From: Inonotus obliquus
Lineage: Eukaryota > Basidiomycota > Agaricomycetes > Hymenochaetales > Hymenochaetaceae
DNA: 64,000 bases
Direction: 5' to 3'
NCBI GenBank assembly: GCA_032164295.1
Contig: JAJHTX010000008.1
Span: forward strand, 310,001-374,000
Shown: positions 1-13,997 of the stretch, piece after piece
Position numbering within the stretch: position 1 is the stretch's first letter
Layout of the letters: each line of letters opens with the position of its first letter
The notes under the pieces: generated by a model
Databases searched by the model: none
The model's input: the letters and a program-made list of their open reading frames with translations, nothing else
Told to the model about the DNA's origin: nothing
Made by a program: the position numbers and the translations under genes

Positions 1-774
1 ATTATGTACATAAAGTACTGCGTGTATCCTTGCACGCATATGTTTCTCCTCATTCCTATTGGTGTATTCGCATATACGGATACATTATCCAATGAATCTC
101 CCAACCTGCAGGCTCACATCATCTTTCAAGTGAATATCGTATTATTGGCTCGTATAGCTCACCACACGATGAGAAGTTGAAAACAATCCATTTTCCAACA
201 TGAAAAGGGAGGACAACAATAGTAATGTAGGTGTGCTACTATGATCAGACTAAAATCACTGATAATGTAATTCCCCATGCTTCAAGCGTCAAGTTGCCCG
301 CTCTCGTTCGCTGTATCCAAAGATTCTTTCGAGCAAGGATGACTACGGATTACAGTGCTGTGGTCCTACACGTAATCAATCATGCAATATGATTATTGGC
401 GTGGTGATGGATGAGAGCGATTATCTTCTCGCTCCGAGTGCATCATGCTCGAACTTGAAAGAAGTTTTTTGACTTCAGCTGTACATGCGACACCATACAT
501 ACAGAATACCTAATCTCGAAAAAAAGAATCAGTATCTACTCATTCGTTTGAGCCATTTAATATTTGAGAGCGAAAACTATAGCAGGATAAGATACAACTT
601 CTGATAGGAATTCACGCGATCCGGAAAGAAGGAGGCGTCATTCGAAGGAGATAACACTCGCGTCAGTGAAAGAGAAATCGGTCCGTTGTTCAGCAAATCC
701 TCTTCTTGCATCGATGTCCCAGTGCACGGATCCGACAGGACGACAGTACACCAGTAAGAATTTCGGATATGCAA
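1..774. other. no gene recognised
   Basis: Only short overlapping open frames are present, and none has a recognisable motif or plausible splice structure. The stretch lies downstream of CRN-A and probably holds its 3' flank. Confidence 0.5.
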
Positions 775-3700
775 CTATCGTTGCTTCTTTCGAGGTTTAT
801 CCGCGAACTCATCTTTCCTAGCCCTTTTATTATTTCCAGTTTTCCCGACCCTTTCAAGTGCGAGATTGCGAATTGCGCCTCCATCTCTTAACGAATCTAT
901 CATTGCCTCCATGTTCAGAAAGACGTACGGCGCCTCAGGTCCTTGCCGAACGGTAGCGGGATAGGATGCAATGACTCGCAGCAGAGGAATCCCATCTATG
1001 AACCACTCGTCCGTTTGGATGACGGGGACCGCTCTGCTGAGATCTTTGACACCCTCAAGAATGTCTTCACGAGCGTTCTGATATTTTTTGTCTTTCTGAT
1101 TCTATAATACAGGTTAGTCAACGGTACGTCGCACAACATCCTGTTCCGTACCGAGTGAGCAAAGAACCTTGAGGGATCAAGGCTTTCCTTCGAATCCTTC
1201 AGGCCATCGGATCGCCACTTGATTTGAACGATTAGGGCCACGATCTGGCCAGAAGCCAGGCGGACAAACACCACAATGTCCGGGCCCATGCTCTCACAGG
1301 GAAGGCAGAACAGTGAAGTCGGTTTTTTCAACCATTCGACTGTATCTTCTAATTTCCCACGTCTCGATCCAATAACCGTAACACCGCCTTCGAACTCTGC
1401 AAGGTGGAAAGGACTGACCTCCACCTCACCAGCCCTCCGCACGACAGAGACGAGTTCAACGGTCTGCTCGGACCATTCCGGAATGGTCTCTCCAAATTCA
1501 AAGACGTCACATAGCTCGCGCTTGCCGTCAAATAGACTCAAATTGCTCGCCGATTTCTGAAGGTTCGCCCAGTTGCTCCACTACGTACTCTCCAAGTGTA
1601 AATCCGTCGCCAAAGCTGAGGAATTGATATGTTGCAGCAAGAAGAACGAGAGGTTCATCCATCACAACCGTCTCTCCCGGTTTACTCACAAAACGAGCAA
1701 AACCCTGTTCTATAAGGAACTTGTTATTGTCGAGTACTATGTTAAACCTCTGTTCCATAAGCCAAGAATACAGGACGTCACCGAACAACACCTTTCGCTG
1801 AGGGTCTGGAAAATCATGTGAGACCTGAACTCAGGAGTACAGTGACGTTCTGCTTACCATTTGAGAAATCAAGGGGGATTATAGTGATCTTTCCTTCTTC
1901 GATATCCTCCTCGTTGTTGACAAACTGTTCGCCATCAGTCGGATGGAATCCGCAGAATTCCTTGACACATGCATTCAAAATCTTATGAGGTGATCGGAAC
2001 CAAGTTTCTAGTAGCTCGACCACCAGTGACGCGGTAAAGCGATGTCTGAAGGAGTCAGTAAATATCACTTTTCTACGGATAAGCAACGACGCACCTTCCG
2101 CGTGTAAAATTATAGGCTCGCCTAATGAATTCTTGTCCAGAATCTGAATTGGCGATGTGGCTCGGCATATACCGCTTAATGTAGTCTTCGTGCTGGGCGG
2201 GGTCATCGAAAGCGCCAGTTTTTGTTACAAGATGAAACGAGGCGAACTTCGCCGTAGCTGCCGAACCCGCGACATCGTTGACAGTATCGATGGATAGGCT
2301 ACTCCCTGATAATATAATTGGAAATTCACGGCATGAAGAAACGTACTGACGATCAGATTCAGAATTGGGCGATCGACAAATTTTTCTTCATTGCTCCTCC
2401 TTTCCGATTGAAAACTTCCATTCAGGCTTTCTATCGCCTTCTGCGCATCATCGAGTACAAAATAGAAAATTTCGTGCTGCTGATACTTGTCTTGATATTT
2501 CCGTAGTTTCGAGTGGACTTTGTGGGCCCCGATTAGCAGATAATCGTCGGTGGCATCCTTCAGGACACCGGATAGTACCGCAAATACATCCAAATCGAGA
2601 ATCCTGACGGAACACAGCTGAAGAAAGAGCCAGTGCTTCTTGAATCCGTTGATGGTCCCATTGGCGCACGTCTCTTTGGCTATCTTTGAGAAGCGTTTAA
2701 ATAAGAGAATGCGAGCCTTGAGGACCTGGTGCACGCGGCGTATCGCAATGAACTTGTTACGGTCATAGGCGTAGTCACTCTTAGGGTTGTATTCGAAACC
2801 ATGGGATCGACGGATGCCTTGATCAACAATCTCCATTATATCCGAAGACCCGAGTTTGAAGTTGGGTTCCTGAACGACGGTCGTGAAAAAGAATCCCCAA
2901 CGCTTGCATAAACCCTCGAACAAAAGGCGAGTCTTTCCAGATCCTGAGGTATTCACGAGAAACCTGAATAAGATATAGTAAGGAACATGATCAACAAGAT
3001 TCAGATGTTAAGCGGCATACTGGTGTCTCGTTGTGAATAAATTATCGACGATGCTTTCGTCGACGACGTCTTCGCCCAACATGTGCAAGAGTAGAACGGG
3101 GGTGCCCTTTATTTCGGGAATTTCGAGGTTATCAAGGAAAGATGCTACTTCGGGATCTTCAGATGGTGGGACGGTGGACCAGCCAAATACTCCCTGATCT
3201 CTGCATCATGCTTCGCCAAGAATTTTTCTACGAGATATTTTGTCTTAGTCTTGCTTTCGCGCGGCGTTGGTTTCAGGGTGGGAGGAATCTTTTGCTGCTT
3301 TGGAGTGATCGGCCGATGAAGCGTGGCTGGTTGAAGCAATCATATTAGTTCGACAGCCACGATATCAAGTCGATTCAACTGATTGCCTCACTTGTCCTGT
3401 GTACCTTGACAACCACATGTATCAACTTCACATCCAACTCGGATGTACCAAGTGCATCCTGTATTGTTTCATCCTCGTCGGACGCTAGCAATTGTTCCTA
3501 CCGCCTCGAGCTCCCCTATACGTTTCAGTAGTTCATCTTTCTTCTTTAGCAAATTCTTCTTGGGCTTCTTAAGAGTGGTGAATCATTATCACGAGTCAAG
3601 GAGCCATGGATCATGGGCAACTCACCTTATACAACTTGAGAAGGGACTGGAGTCCCTTAAGAGAAAATTCTGCATGCTTATAGATAGTCTCGCAGAGATG

Positions 3701-3796
3701 ACTAGTGACTACTTCATCCCCTATGGTCAGTGAGGCCGGCCCGAGGAGTGTTTCGCCGTCGATGATGATATAGTTCAGCGTTCGAGGTTGAGACAT
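775..3796 (-). CDS. CRN-A: Crinkler/RHS-like P-loop NTPase with PD-(D/E)XK-type C-terminus, possibly degenerate
   Basis: Exons that join in phase: 3796-3626 and 3497-3392 (ubiquitin-like header, ending in a VKLIHVVVK strand), 3326-3232, 3193-3021, then 2963 onward with the P-loop NTSGSGKTRLLFEG and a Walker-B-like FVLDDAQ. Later exons include 2045-1858 (starting HRFTASLVVELL), one from 1805, one ending at 1152, and 1101-775 with a basic tail. The end carries MGPDIVVFV followed by VQIKW, the D...QxK spacing of restriction-endonuclease-fold enzymes. This header-NTPase-nuclease order is that of fungal Crinkler/RHS-type proteins. Frame changes near 2320 and 1540 fit no good intron, so the gene may be decaying. 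The 38-nt intron 3194-3231 is also tentative. Family assignment is by motif recall; a role as effector or genome-conflict protein is inference. Confidence 0.7.
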
Positions 3797-6700
3797 GGTG
3801 TGGCAGAGTGTTCAGAAGCGCGTCAGTCAAGTCGCGACCACCGGATTAAAAGTCCGCGCTTGGTCAGCCCGGTCAGCTACCGATAACCACCATGCCACAT
3901 CGCATCCTTATTTGAACTGGGCTCCCACTAGTTGGCACTGGGACTGGGCACGAAATTATACTGAAAACTACAGAGTTTACATTTCTTGAAGTACAGCGCT
4001 TTCACGCATGTATGAGCACTCTGTAACTATGAGCTACACTGACACGTAAAAATGGTAGAGGATCTGATTTATTCTCATTCTCATTCTCATAGCCATTTCA
4101 AATCAAATCTGAGGACTGATATTGCGCCTTGGTAACTGGCAGACTGGGAAACACCTCTGGCACTCAGTAGGATTTAGGCGTTGTATCCTCTCAAAGGGGT
4201 GGCCGGACATGACAATGAGAACCAGGGCGGCAGGGCCTGCCACTGTCAGTGCTTGGCCAGACGTGTTTCAAGTAGCGCTCCGATCGTATGCATACAAAGC
4301 GTAAACGGGATACGGCTGCATCGTATAGAGCAAAAAAGAATATATACTCAGGAGGGTTATTTACCCGTGTCTTCCGTGTGTAGAATAACTTACCTTCTTC
4401 TTCAGAAATACGAATTTTTCCATCACCGAGCTAGAATAGGAGCTATTCAGCAATAAAAGGAGTCAGTCATGCATATCTAGTAATTATAATATTCACTTAT
4501 CTGAACTGGGATTCTCTGTCTCATGCGCAAGCCTTCCTTTACATCAAGAAAAGCATTGTATATGTCGAAAAAATATGATGTATTACATTCTGGGTCCATA
4601 GAATACTGGTATATCCATATGTGCCGTATACGCCGGATGCCGTTCAATTTCCCCGCCATCACGTTTGAATGCAAATGGTACGCTTACAGAAGATGATCAT
4701 TTGCGCTATTTCCAGGAAAAAATGGCAGGACATTGACTTTCACTTTGTGAGTTGTGTATTTCCTGGTGACGCTGTGGCAGATGAGTACGATGCCGACGGG
4801 ATTAGAGGCATTAGATGCGAGCGAGTCATTTACATACTGGTTTACGTTGCTTCGATGCAACCGAACAACGGCACAGGCCGAGGCTCTGATGTCGAGGGAG
4901 GTCTGGTCGTGAAGGAGATACCGAATCGAATTTGAGGCGAATTCGAGTTAGGTTTATCAACCCAGGTCAAAGTGAATAATATAGAAAAGAAGACATGACG
5001 TACTCGGTTTAGACAGAAAGGATACCGACTGCAGTTCTGATACCGACTGCATTCCCTCGAAGTTGCGATAATCTTCTCGAATGTGATTAAAGGTGCAATT
5101 GGGTCTGTAAAACAGCTGGGGCCGGGGACTGCGGACGAGGTGCAGATGAGACTATGGTGTGGGCTTAAAGAGTTACTCCGTGCAGAAGGCAGTCTTCGCC
5201 AGTGCCGATGAACCCTTGTTCGTTCTGCCGCAAATACACAGATAAGTCAGACGATCCGCTCAAGATAGAACCATTGCACTCACGGATGATTTATGAGACC
5301 GAGTCACGGATCCGAAAAAGATTCTTGTTGTCGCTGAGCGGCACGGATAAACTTGATCTGCTGCCAACAGGCGAAGTGAGAGTAAAGAGTGGCGAGGAAG
5401 ATAGAGAAGATACGTACAAGTCCAGAAATGGTTGTCCCGTTAGAAAACCTCGTGGCTGCGGATACCAGACAAGAGCTCACAATCTCATTGGCTCGAAAGA
5501 AAACCTTCCATCGATTACACTGAAACGCGTAAATCGTTGAAGAAAAGAACTGAGACTGAGGAAATTTTGCCTTTTAGCGAGGGGTAGACTTGACCGGAGT
5601 TTAGTTTACACAGATCGCCTGCCGTCATTGACAACGAGATTGACGAATAATTGGGTGATTTCATGCTATGCTCTAGCTGGCCAACTTCACATGTCGGTGT
5701 AAAGTTCATTTTCCGAATATTTTCCCGTTTCGTTAGCCGATCATTTACACCCTGAAAGATGCAGCGGTCCGGTTACCCGGCCTGCCGAGATCTAGCGCAC
5801 CAAACACGGGTGTCCGCGCGATATCTCTCCATCGCCAGTGCCCGATAGTCGACGAGGATAACCTTACTTCCGATTTTTACGCCGTTTTTCTCGTGCCTAC
5901 GCGTACGAACTAGAATGTACGATATCGCTACAATGCAATGCGCAGCACATCCATTCGTACCCGGATCTTTCGTCATAGACGCGTATTCTTGGAGATAACA
6001 TTCGGGAAGAGACGAAATTGTTGGCGTCGAACGCGCCGAGAGGGACATTAGACTCCACTCCAAGTTTCTCAGTTCACTTTACGCGTAGACGCGTATCTCT
6101 GTCACCCCCGAACATAGATTTGTGTGTCCCCCTCTCCACTTCCCTTCCGTCTGTTGGTTCTTGCTATCGACTATCATCTAGCTTCTCGCACCCTTGTCGC
6201 TACAACGACAACAACAAGAAGAAGGTCACCTCACCTATCTTCCGCGGTTCGGGATAAGGCAGTGATAAGGCCAGAAGGGAAGACTGGACCATACTGAACA
6301 AGGCACGACTGGACAAAAGGCTATCGTAACATTCTGAGGGTACAAAAGTACAGTTGGGAAGGGAACGGGGATATTAGTCCGCAGAACCGTCGGGAGCCGC
6401 TTGAAGATCTGTTGAAGCCATAAAGACGCAGTGCAGTGCAGTCCAAGGTCTGGACCTCTCCCTCTCCCTCACCTCTATCTTTCTTTTTTGTTCGGTGGTG
6501 ATACGTTGCTGACTCGACATGCTTTCGACCAACGCGTTTATAGTTTTGCCGCCTCCGACCTTAATTTAGGTGGATAGGATCCAGAGTGTTCGATAGTGAC
6601 AAAAGAGGAGCGGATTGACACAGCTGAGTGGTCGGCTCAAAACTTTCGAGGGGCCACACCACTTTTCATTACGATTTAAGATCCTCACCCGATACTGTCC

Positions 6701-7319
6701 ACTCCACGACGACGATTCCACGACACGAATTCGACAGTACACACACTAATAGGGTTTTATTCCTTCTAACACCTGCGGCGTTCGAGCACCACCACCATCT
6801 ACACACAAACCTACGCCGACGTACCGTTTCCGTTTCTCTTTCTGTTCCCGCGTTTGTCGTTGAGAATACTACTCCTTGGGAGGTTCTCCGTACGTCGGAC
6901 TTCCCTTCTCTCAATCCCGGTTCGACATCCTACATTTCCTCGACTTCGATCCCCTTATCGAGCTTACGTGCGAGCTACTCGCGACTTTTCCGCGACTATC
7001 CTGCCAACCCATACTTTCATTCCTTCTCCTGCCCGATCATCCGAACAGTCGACCAATCGACGAATTACGCGTGTTTTCATTTCCACCGCAACGAAGGAAA
7101 GTTTTCACGGAGAAGGCTCGTAACAGTTCCGGTCAACCGTAGTCACTGGTCGGCATCGACGAAAAGAAGTTCTCTTTCGACTATTCGAAATCGAGACTTC
7201 GACAATATTACACTTGTCTCGGTAGATCGGACCCGGTAATCGCGCATATTCCTATCGGACGTTGTTACGCTACTAACTCGAAGACATTCAAGAACGAGCA
7301 TAAATTGCGCCAGGTCAAG
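3797..7319. other. intergenic region and PRM10-like 5' leader
   Basis: No coding gene is supported. Scattered open frames of 60-110 codons lack motifs. A short ATTCTC repeat of about three copies sits at 4071-4090. From about 6470 the DNA turns pyrimidine-rich (CT tracts), as expected of a fungal promoter and 5' leader. A 203-codon open frame at 6628-7239 starts at GTG and has only low-complexity Ser/Arg/Thr content; I read it as untranslated leader. Confidence 0.5.
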
Positions 7320-10300
7320 ATGTCCACACCAACACGAACCCCAGAGGAGCTCGAGCTTCCGCCTTTCGAATCCGCTTTCGCATCTGTTGTTGATACCATG
7401 ATCCCGCCTGTGGCTCCCGGTACTGGACAGAATGCAAGTGCCAGCAGCGAACGACGCGCCGGTGGAATTTCACAGTCGTCCTCGCAAGCCACTGCCGGCA
7501 GTAGTGGCAATGGTAGTGGAGGTGGAATGAAAACGCCAAGGAAGAACGTGCAATGGGCCGCGAGCACCAAAGGCGAGGGTCCAATGGCTGCCACTAGTGG
7601 CCCGCACCATCGAGTTGGTCTACCGAATCGTAATCAAGATCCAAATGAACCGCGGCATGTGCATTTACTGGACGAGGAAGGACTTGATGTGAGTACTTTC
7701 GTTCCTGCTACTTTCGTATTTTCTGCGGCTGCCTTGGGCTTGATGGGGTTTGTGCGCTGTACGCTGTACACTATATGCGGTTTTGCGTCATACATCTCCA
7801 ATTGGGATGATGATCATGATGATAGACGCCCGTTTGGCGTTCCGGGGATGCGGAACAACGTAAGGGCAGCCGATTTCGACGCCGCCGGAGCGTCGAAGAG
7901 GTCGTGTGACGCACTTTGTCACGATTCCGGCCACCTGGTTATGCGCCACCGCCCCTATTCTGCCATCTGACGAGGCACGCGGTACCCGAAGGGCACCCTG
8001 TTTTATTTATGAAGCTATGTTTTACCCGATTTGGGATTTTCTGTCATTTCATATGTTTTGAATGATTTGCTGATCTTTGCTCATTTTGGATTATCTTCTT
8101 TGACTTCTCTTCCCGCTCCCACTCCAACATCATGCGAACTACCCGAAACATACCCTCGTCTTTGGCTTCCACTTCCACTTCTGACCGCCACCTCCACACC
8201 GGTGTACGATTTCGCGACATTGCGAACTGCTTGCTTTGAATAGCCTAAAGCTTTTCAAACGCTCACACACGCTCTGGAGAGACACCAGTCTACTTCACGC
8301 GACAATTCTCCGTCTCAACATCACTCGACTCTTAGACGTGACTTTGTAGATCCTCGTCTCAATATGGATCACCAAAATAATCCCTCTTCGTCTTCTCCGA
8401 GACCGGATCTCAGGGCTCGTCGCTCCGATCCTCCGCGTTTATCCTCCCTCCCTCCGAATCCATTCTCTGATACTAATCGAAGCAGTAACTTGAGCGACAT
8501 ATTCACTCCAACGACGCTCTCGCCTATTCATAGCGATGCGGAAACTGAGACCGACGAGTTTATCCCAGAGCGGAGTGTACCCGGCGAAGTTATCATCGAG
8601 ACCGGTGAACAACACGGGTTGCCCCGCCCCTTACCTGCGTCAACCTCGAATGCCTCTGCTGAAGCGTTAGGGAAGAGCGGAGGGAGCCGATTCTCGCTAT
8701 TCCCGTTTAGGTCAAGCTCAGCAAAGAAGGATAAGGATGACCTTCCCGTTACTTTACCTGGTTCCGGCAGAGTTGGTGCTGGAGCGTTAGGAACTTTAAA
8801 CCCGTTGGATGCAGAGGAAGAAGAGAAGCGACGCGTGGAGAGGCGCGCTTCTAAGCTTGTCCGTGCACATACGAGAGGCTTTCAGTTCCTTGCAGGTTTC
8901 AAGGGAAATAAAGCTTTACAGCGTCTTGCTCCCGAGGATATCGATACCGATGCCCCACTCCCTCGACATCCTACCCGATTTCAGAACGAGGCACGTTTAG
9001 ACAGGCGACGATCACGCTCTGCACCCCCTGCGACATCTCCTCCAGATGCTCCGGGCAATGTGGAAAAATCAAGAGAGAGCTCGTTGGATAAGCAAGAGAG
9101 TGAGGTCCGAAGTGAGAGGCGAGGGTTATTTCATTTCCGCCGACGTAGTCACAGTTCCTCACGCGCACCCTCTGGACGAGAGGACGAAGATGTGGAGAAT
9201 ACGGCCGCGTTCAAGCAGACACATCATGCGCCGCTTGCATTTGGAGGCGGAGTTCTCGGCGCTTTGCTCACTCTTTATGACCGACCTGGGAACGGAACCA
9301 GGAGTGGATTTACTACACCCGGAGATAGGACTCCGAGTGGAAGCGAGCCTGCGTCCCCGGAGAACGAAAAGTTGCCTGAGTATGGGTTTGGACAAAGAAA
9401 GAAGAAAGAGGAGAAAGATTACTTTGGGATGCATTCCATTCTTCGAAGACCCCACAGAGATGATGAGGATGAACGTCATATGGACGAGATTCAGCGTATC
9501 AATACTCGACTGAACGCTGGGAGCTTATTCGACAACGAGCAGGAGCGCGAGCGCTTTGAACGTGAGAGGATCCAAGAGCTAAGTCAAGAACGGAGGACTG
9601 GGATTGAATCGGGACGAACTACGGGTAGCAAGAGTAGTAGCTCGGAGCAGTTGACGCCTCCACATCCATTGTATGCTCAGCGCTCTGGAGCTCGTTCATT
9701 GCAGTCGCTCAACGTGAAGTCTCCGTTTAATGACCTCACGCGAACCATGTCAGGCGGACTTGAAAGAATCAAGAAGGTCTCCCCGACGAGGCTTACTGCC
9801 CTCCCGTTGCCTCGTATCCCCATCATTGGCGGAGACTCCTTGCCTAGCGGCGCGCGTAACGGTGCAGGCGTCTTCGGAAGTTTGATAGCGAGCACAGGTA
9901 ACCTAAGTGGTATCGCAGCACCTCATTCGAGTCGGATCGCTCCGAATCCAAAGAAGCCAGGTTTCCATCTCAATCGCTATTCGTGGAGCGAAGAAGGCGC
10001 AAGTGCAGAAGCAGAGGAAGTTCTTAGGCGAATCAAAAAAGCGAACAGGAGTTCAGCGGCCGGGTTTAGAACTCCAGGTAATACCGCGCGTCCCAGTTTC
10101 GCTAGGAGTGAGTCTGCCGGGCTTCTTGGTGCTGGTGCAAACGAATCGACGTTTACGCTTGGCATGTCATCCAGGAGTGCACCGACCACCCCCGCGGGCG
10201 AGGTTCCACCGGGAATTGTTGATACTATTTCGGGGGCGACACCAAGTCCTGCTAGCGACGGCTCCCCTATAAGCGAAACGCCTCTCATGAATGCCTCTAG

Positions 10301-12190
10301 AGCCAATCTTCATCTCGGCCGTGTGCCGTCGAAGAGTTTCGACAGTGCGTCACCTCTGGGAGGTGATAAATATTACGGAGGGCATAATCGCGCGCAGAGT
10401 GATAGTTTGAGCTTGACGACTGTTCCAACGCGCGGAAGTACTGCTACTTCGACTACCCTGTTCAACAACGGATCTAGTATGCCTGGACCGGGGAGACGCA
10501 AGTGGGCAGGAATATTGAAGGACTATAGTAGAGCTTCGAGTGTGGGTGGAACGAGTGGCGCGGATACACCTGATACGATGAGCGAACAAGGAGATTACTG
10601 GGACGAGAAACATCGACGCTGGGCGAGTGGTACCTCAAGCGCGGAAGAGAAACGAAAGCGCAAGCGCAAGAAGGCGGAGATCTTCATTACGCGTCACGTT
10701 GCGGAAATTATACAACGACAGGAGTTCATCCTTAAGCTCGCACGCGCGTTCATGATGTTCGGTGCGCCGAGTCATCGACTGCCTGCGCAGATCCAGGCTA
10801 CAGCTCGCGTTTTGGAAATGGAGTTGAGCTGCATGTATTTGCCGGACGTGATGCTTATATCGTTCGACGACTCTGCGACGAGCACGAGTAATATCAAGTT
10901 TATCCGTCAGGGTGCTGCGCTATCTCTAGGAAAACTACAAGACGCGTATAATCTTTATTGGAAAGTTATCCATGATGAAGTTGGTGTTGGAGAAGCGAGT
11001 CGTGCGCTTGATGCATTGATGCAGCAACGTCCGCCTTACAGAACCTGGCAACTCGCTCTGTTTGGAGGTTTTTGCTCTGCGGCGATTTGTCAAGTGAGCT
11101 TTTCGGGAAGCTTTATCGACGCGCTTATTGCGTTCCCGATGGGTATGTTCTTGGTGTTCGTGCAGATTTTGAGTGTAAGGAACGAGCTTTACTCCAATGT
11201 CTTTGAGTGAGTATTTGATTCCTTGATAATCATTGCGGACTATTTGCTGAACTACCATCCTCGTTCAGGATTACGATCACTACTCTCCTTAGTTTTCTGG
11301 CCGCCGTCTTTGCGGGGACACACCATTTCTGTTACTCCGCCATCGCTTCCGGTTCCATCGTACTCATCCTGCCCGGTTTCCTCGTCCTTAACGGTTCACT
11401 AGAACTATCAAGTCGCAACATCGTGTCAGGCGCCGTACGACTATGTTACGCAATCATGTACTCCCTCTTCCTCGGGTTCGGTTTGAGTATCGGCGGGACG
11501 CTCTACGAAAAGTTCACTAAGAATCCCGTGGCGAATCCAGAAGATTACACATGCGCCATCAGTCATGATGCCAACGGACCGTGGTATCAGCGTACCCCTG
11601 GAGGAGCATGGGCGTTTCTGTCGGTTCCGATGTTTAGTCTGTTCTTGACGCTGAGGAATCAAGCACCGTGGTGGAAGAAAGAGTTGATTGTGACGGTGTT
11701 GATTGCTTGTGTTGGATGGACTTGTAATCACTTTTCGGCGCTCAAGTTCCCGGGTAGGAATGATGTTAGTTCAGCGATTGGGTGAGTATTCGTCATTGCG
11801 CTTTCATTTACAGAAGTGTTGATGAGGTTTGGTAGAGCATTTGCAGTAGGGTTCATAGCCAACTTATACGGACGTTTCTTCTCGGGAAACGCATTCGTCA
11901 TCATGGTCGGTCCCTCAATTTTCTTTGCGACATTCAATTCCTAACTATGTCTTCCTCAGATTACTGGTATCCTCTTCCAACTCCCCTCCGGACTAGGAAA
12001 CGGCGGTCTCATCACCTTCGCATCACAAAACAACACATCCGGCACATCTACGTCTTACCTTTCAGGATTCAGAACAGCTTCTCAACTCATTTCGGTTAGC
12101 GTAGGACTGACAGTTGGATTGGGAATTTCGCTCGTGGTAATTTTCCCGATTCAGAGTCGGAAACGCGCTGGTGGGATATTCAGTTTGTGA
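7320..12190 (+). CDS. PRM10: PRM10/ThrE-family (DUF1212) membrane protein, pheromone-regulated membrane protein 10-like
   Basis: Five exons join in frame: 7320-7688, 8244-11206, 11269-11781, 11836-11905 and 11960-12190, giving about 1381 residues. The ATG at 7320 opens exon 1. Intron 1 is long (555 nt), and its removal joins HLLDEEGLD to PKAFQTLTHALERH, an in-frame conserved stretch that an ATG at 8364 would miss. Residues 1 to about 930 are Ser/Pro/Arg-rich and look disordered and cytoplasmic. From about residue 933 (AEIFITRHVAEIIQRQEF) to the end is the ThrE domain: a soluble FGAPSHRLP...SFDDSATS part, then about ten hydrophobic segments, for example LSFLAAVFAG and SIVLILPGFLVLNGSLEL. Bacterial ThrE exports threonine and serine; the substrate of the fungal proteins is not settled. 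The gene looks intact. Confidence 0.93.
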
Positions 12191-13997
12191 AAGAACTTCT
12201 CTGGCGGCTTGTCGGCTTGTCGGCACACTCCAACGCTAGCTAGTCTACTCGACCACTCACTCGAACCGGTCCGAAGATATGGTGTCGAAGTGGCTCTTCA
12301 TTTGGTTCCGTGACTTGCAGGACCGACCGAGAAGAGTGGGTACCGTGCGAATTGCCGATTTCCGCGCTACGACTACGTTACTGTTTTTGACATGTCCAAT
12401 CACCATCCGAGCCTTTTCCTTTCACCACGTTGCTGTGCTCCACTTCCTTCCCGAGGACACTGCTGGTCACGCTTAACCCCCTTTTCTACCTTTTGTCTTG
12501 TCCACTCTTGACGAGTCTTGTAGTTCTTCTGTTTTCATGATGTTTGTGCATCTTAAGCTTACCCTTTATGCTTTATGCTTTACATCATTGGACTTGCATC
12601 TTCCGCAGCTCCCTCATATCCTCCGCTTTTCATTGACATGCTTTGGTCGTCTCGTCATTCTCCCTTTCTTGTCCTTGACGTGGTCTAAAAAACTTGTACG
12701 ATATTTTGGAGAGTACTTACATTCCCGTGAGTCATGAAGACTCTCCTTTCTCCTCTTCCTTCCTCCGTCTTTCTATATCCCCATTGTACCCCATCTTCAC
12801 CCTCTCTCTGGTTCTAGTTTCCTTCTTGTAGGAATAACAAAAAATCGCATTCGGTATTTTTTTTTGTGTATTATATTTAGATGATTAGATGTAGAGCAAG
12901 CATTTTGTTATGCGTGCGTTTAGACGGGCTTTAGGCTTTAAATTTCTTTCCTTATTCTATTTCTGTTTCTGTTTCTGTTTCTGTTTCTGTTTCTGTTTCT
13001 GTTTCTGTTTCTGTTTTTTATTATTGTTCTTACTCCCGTTCACGTTTTCACGTTCTCACTCCAACCCCACTTGTTTAATTTTCGATAGGTGGGGATATGA
13101 GTGAATGAACGTTGGTGCTACTATCTTTTCCTCATGTTCACCACTTTTTCTTTCCACGATTCACGCTTCACTTTTCTCATAGATTTCACGTAACCCTATT
13201 CATTCATTCACATACCCACTCCCATTTCCTTGACCTACTTCTTATCCTCACGGATTAAAAGGTCATTCTTTCTTCATCCCCACCGCCTACACCACTTCCT
13301 CTCCATCCTCTCCACACCGATGCTCCTATCACCAACCCCACCGCCAACTAATAACCTCATCTTTATATTCATCTTCACATTCACCTTCTGACCCCCAGTC
13401 CAATCACATCGACGTATCACCGCTCGTTTATAATTATCCATTATCCATTATACCCACATATCTCTCTCGGTTTATGCTTAGAGTTTAGATGACACTTTCC
13501 TTCTCTCTACCTCTCTTTTTCACTCTCGCACACACATATTTTGTGTACTTACATGGTCATAGATAGACTTACGCATACATGTAGACAGGTAGACCTCATT
13601 TTTCTAACATACAATTATGAATAGACTTTTATCTTCTCTCTTTCGTTTCTGAGTTGGAATTGGAGTTGGTGTCGGAAATCATTCGGAGAATACGTTTTGT
13701 TGTAGCAATCAAGGTAAACATCGACTGGCTGGGTGGATTCAGTCAGTCAGTCAATCGGTCGATAGAGACCAAAGTTGGTAGATTACACAAGTATTTTACA
13801 TGCAAGGGGAAAATAAAAAAGTGAAAAAAGAGTACACATTTAATTATTCGATATCCGTTATCCGGGGATTTGGAAGTCGGAACTTGGAGTGGAGTTCTTA
13901 TCAGTGTTATCAATTTGTCAGATTCTCTCATTCGTTCGTTCATACGCCTACATATGCCCAAATATGCCTATCATCTTCTCCCTGAAGAACTTAGATG
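12191..13997. other. convergent intergenic region
   Basis: This lies between the 3' ends of the PRM10-like gene and the phospholipase D gene. It is rich in C+T on the plus strand and holds no credible coding frame. The only structured element seen is the hexamer microsatellite listed separately. Confidence 0.6.
12961..13016 (+). repeat. (TTCTGT)n microsatellite
   Basis: About nine tandem copies of TTCTGT run uninterrupted in the convergent spacer. They translate to an artefactual Phe-Cys repeat, which is not a gene. Confidence 0.95.

Noticed and set aside
5202..5540. 112-codon plus-strand open frame
   Set aside because: ATG start but no recognisable domain, no splice partners and no conservation evidence within the window.
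6628..7239. 203-codon open frame upstream of the PRM10-like gene
   Set aside because: It starts at GTG, is low-complexity Ser/Thr/Arg/Pro, has competing open frames on the same and opposite strand, and lies in a pyrimidine-rich leader. No motif.
12910..13104. Phe-Cys repeat peptide
   Set aside because: It is the translation of the TTCTGT microsatellite.
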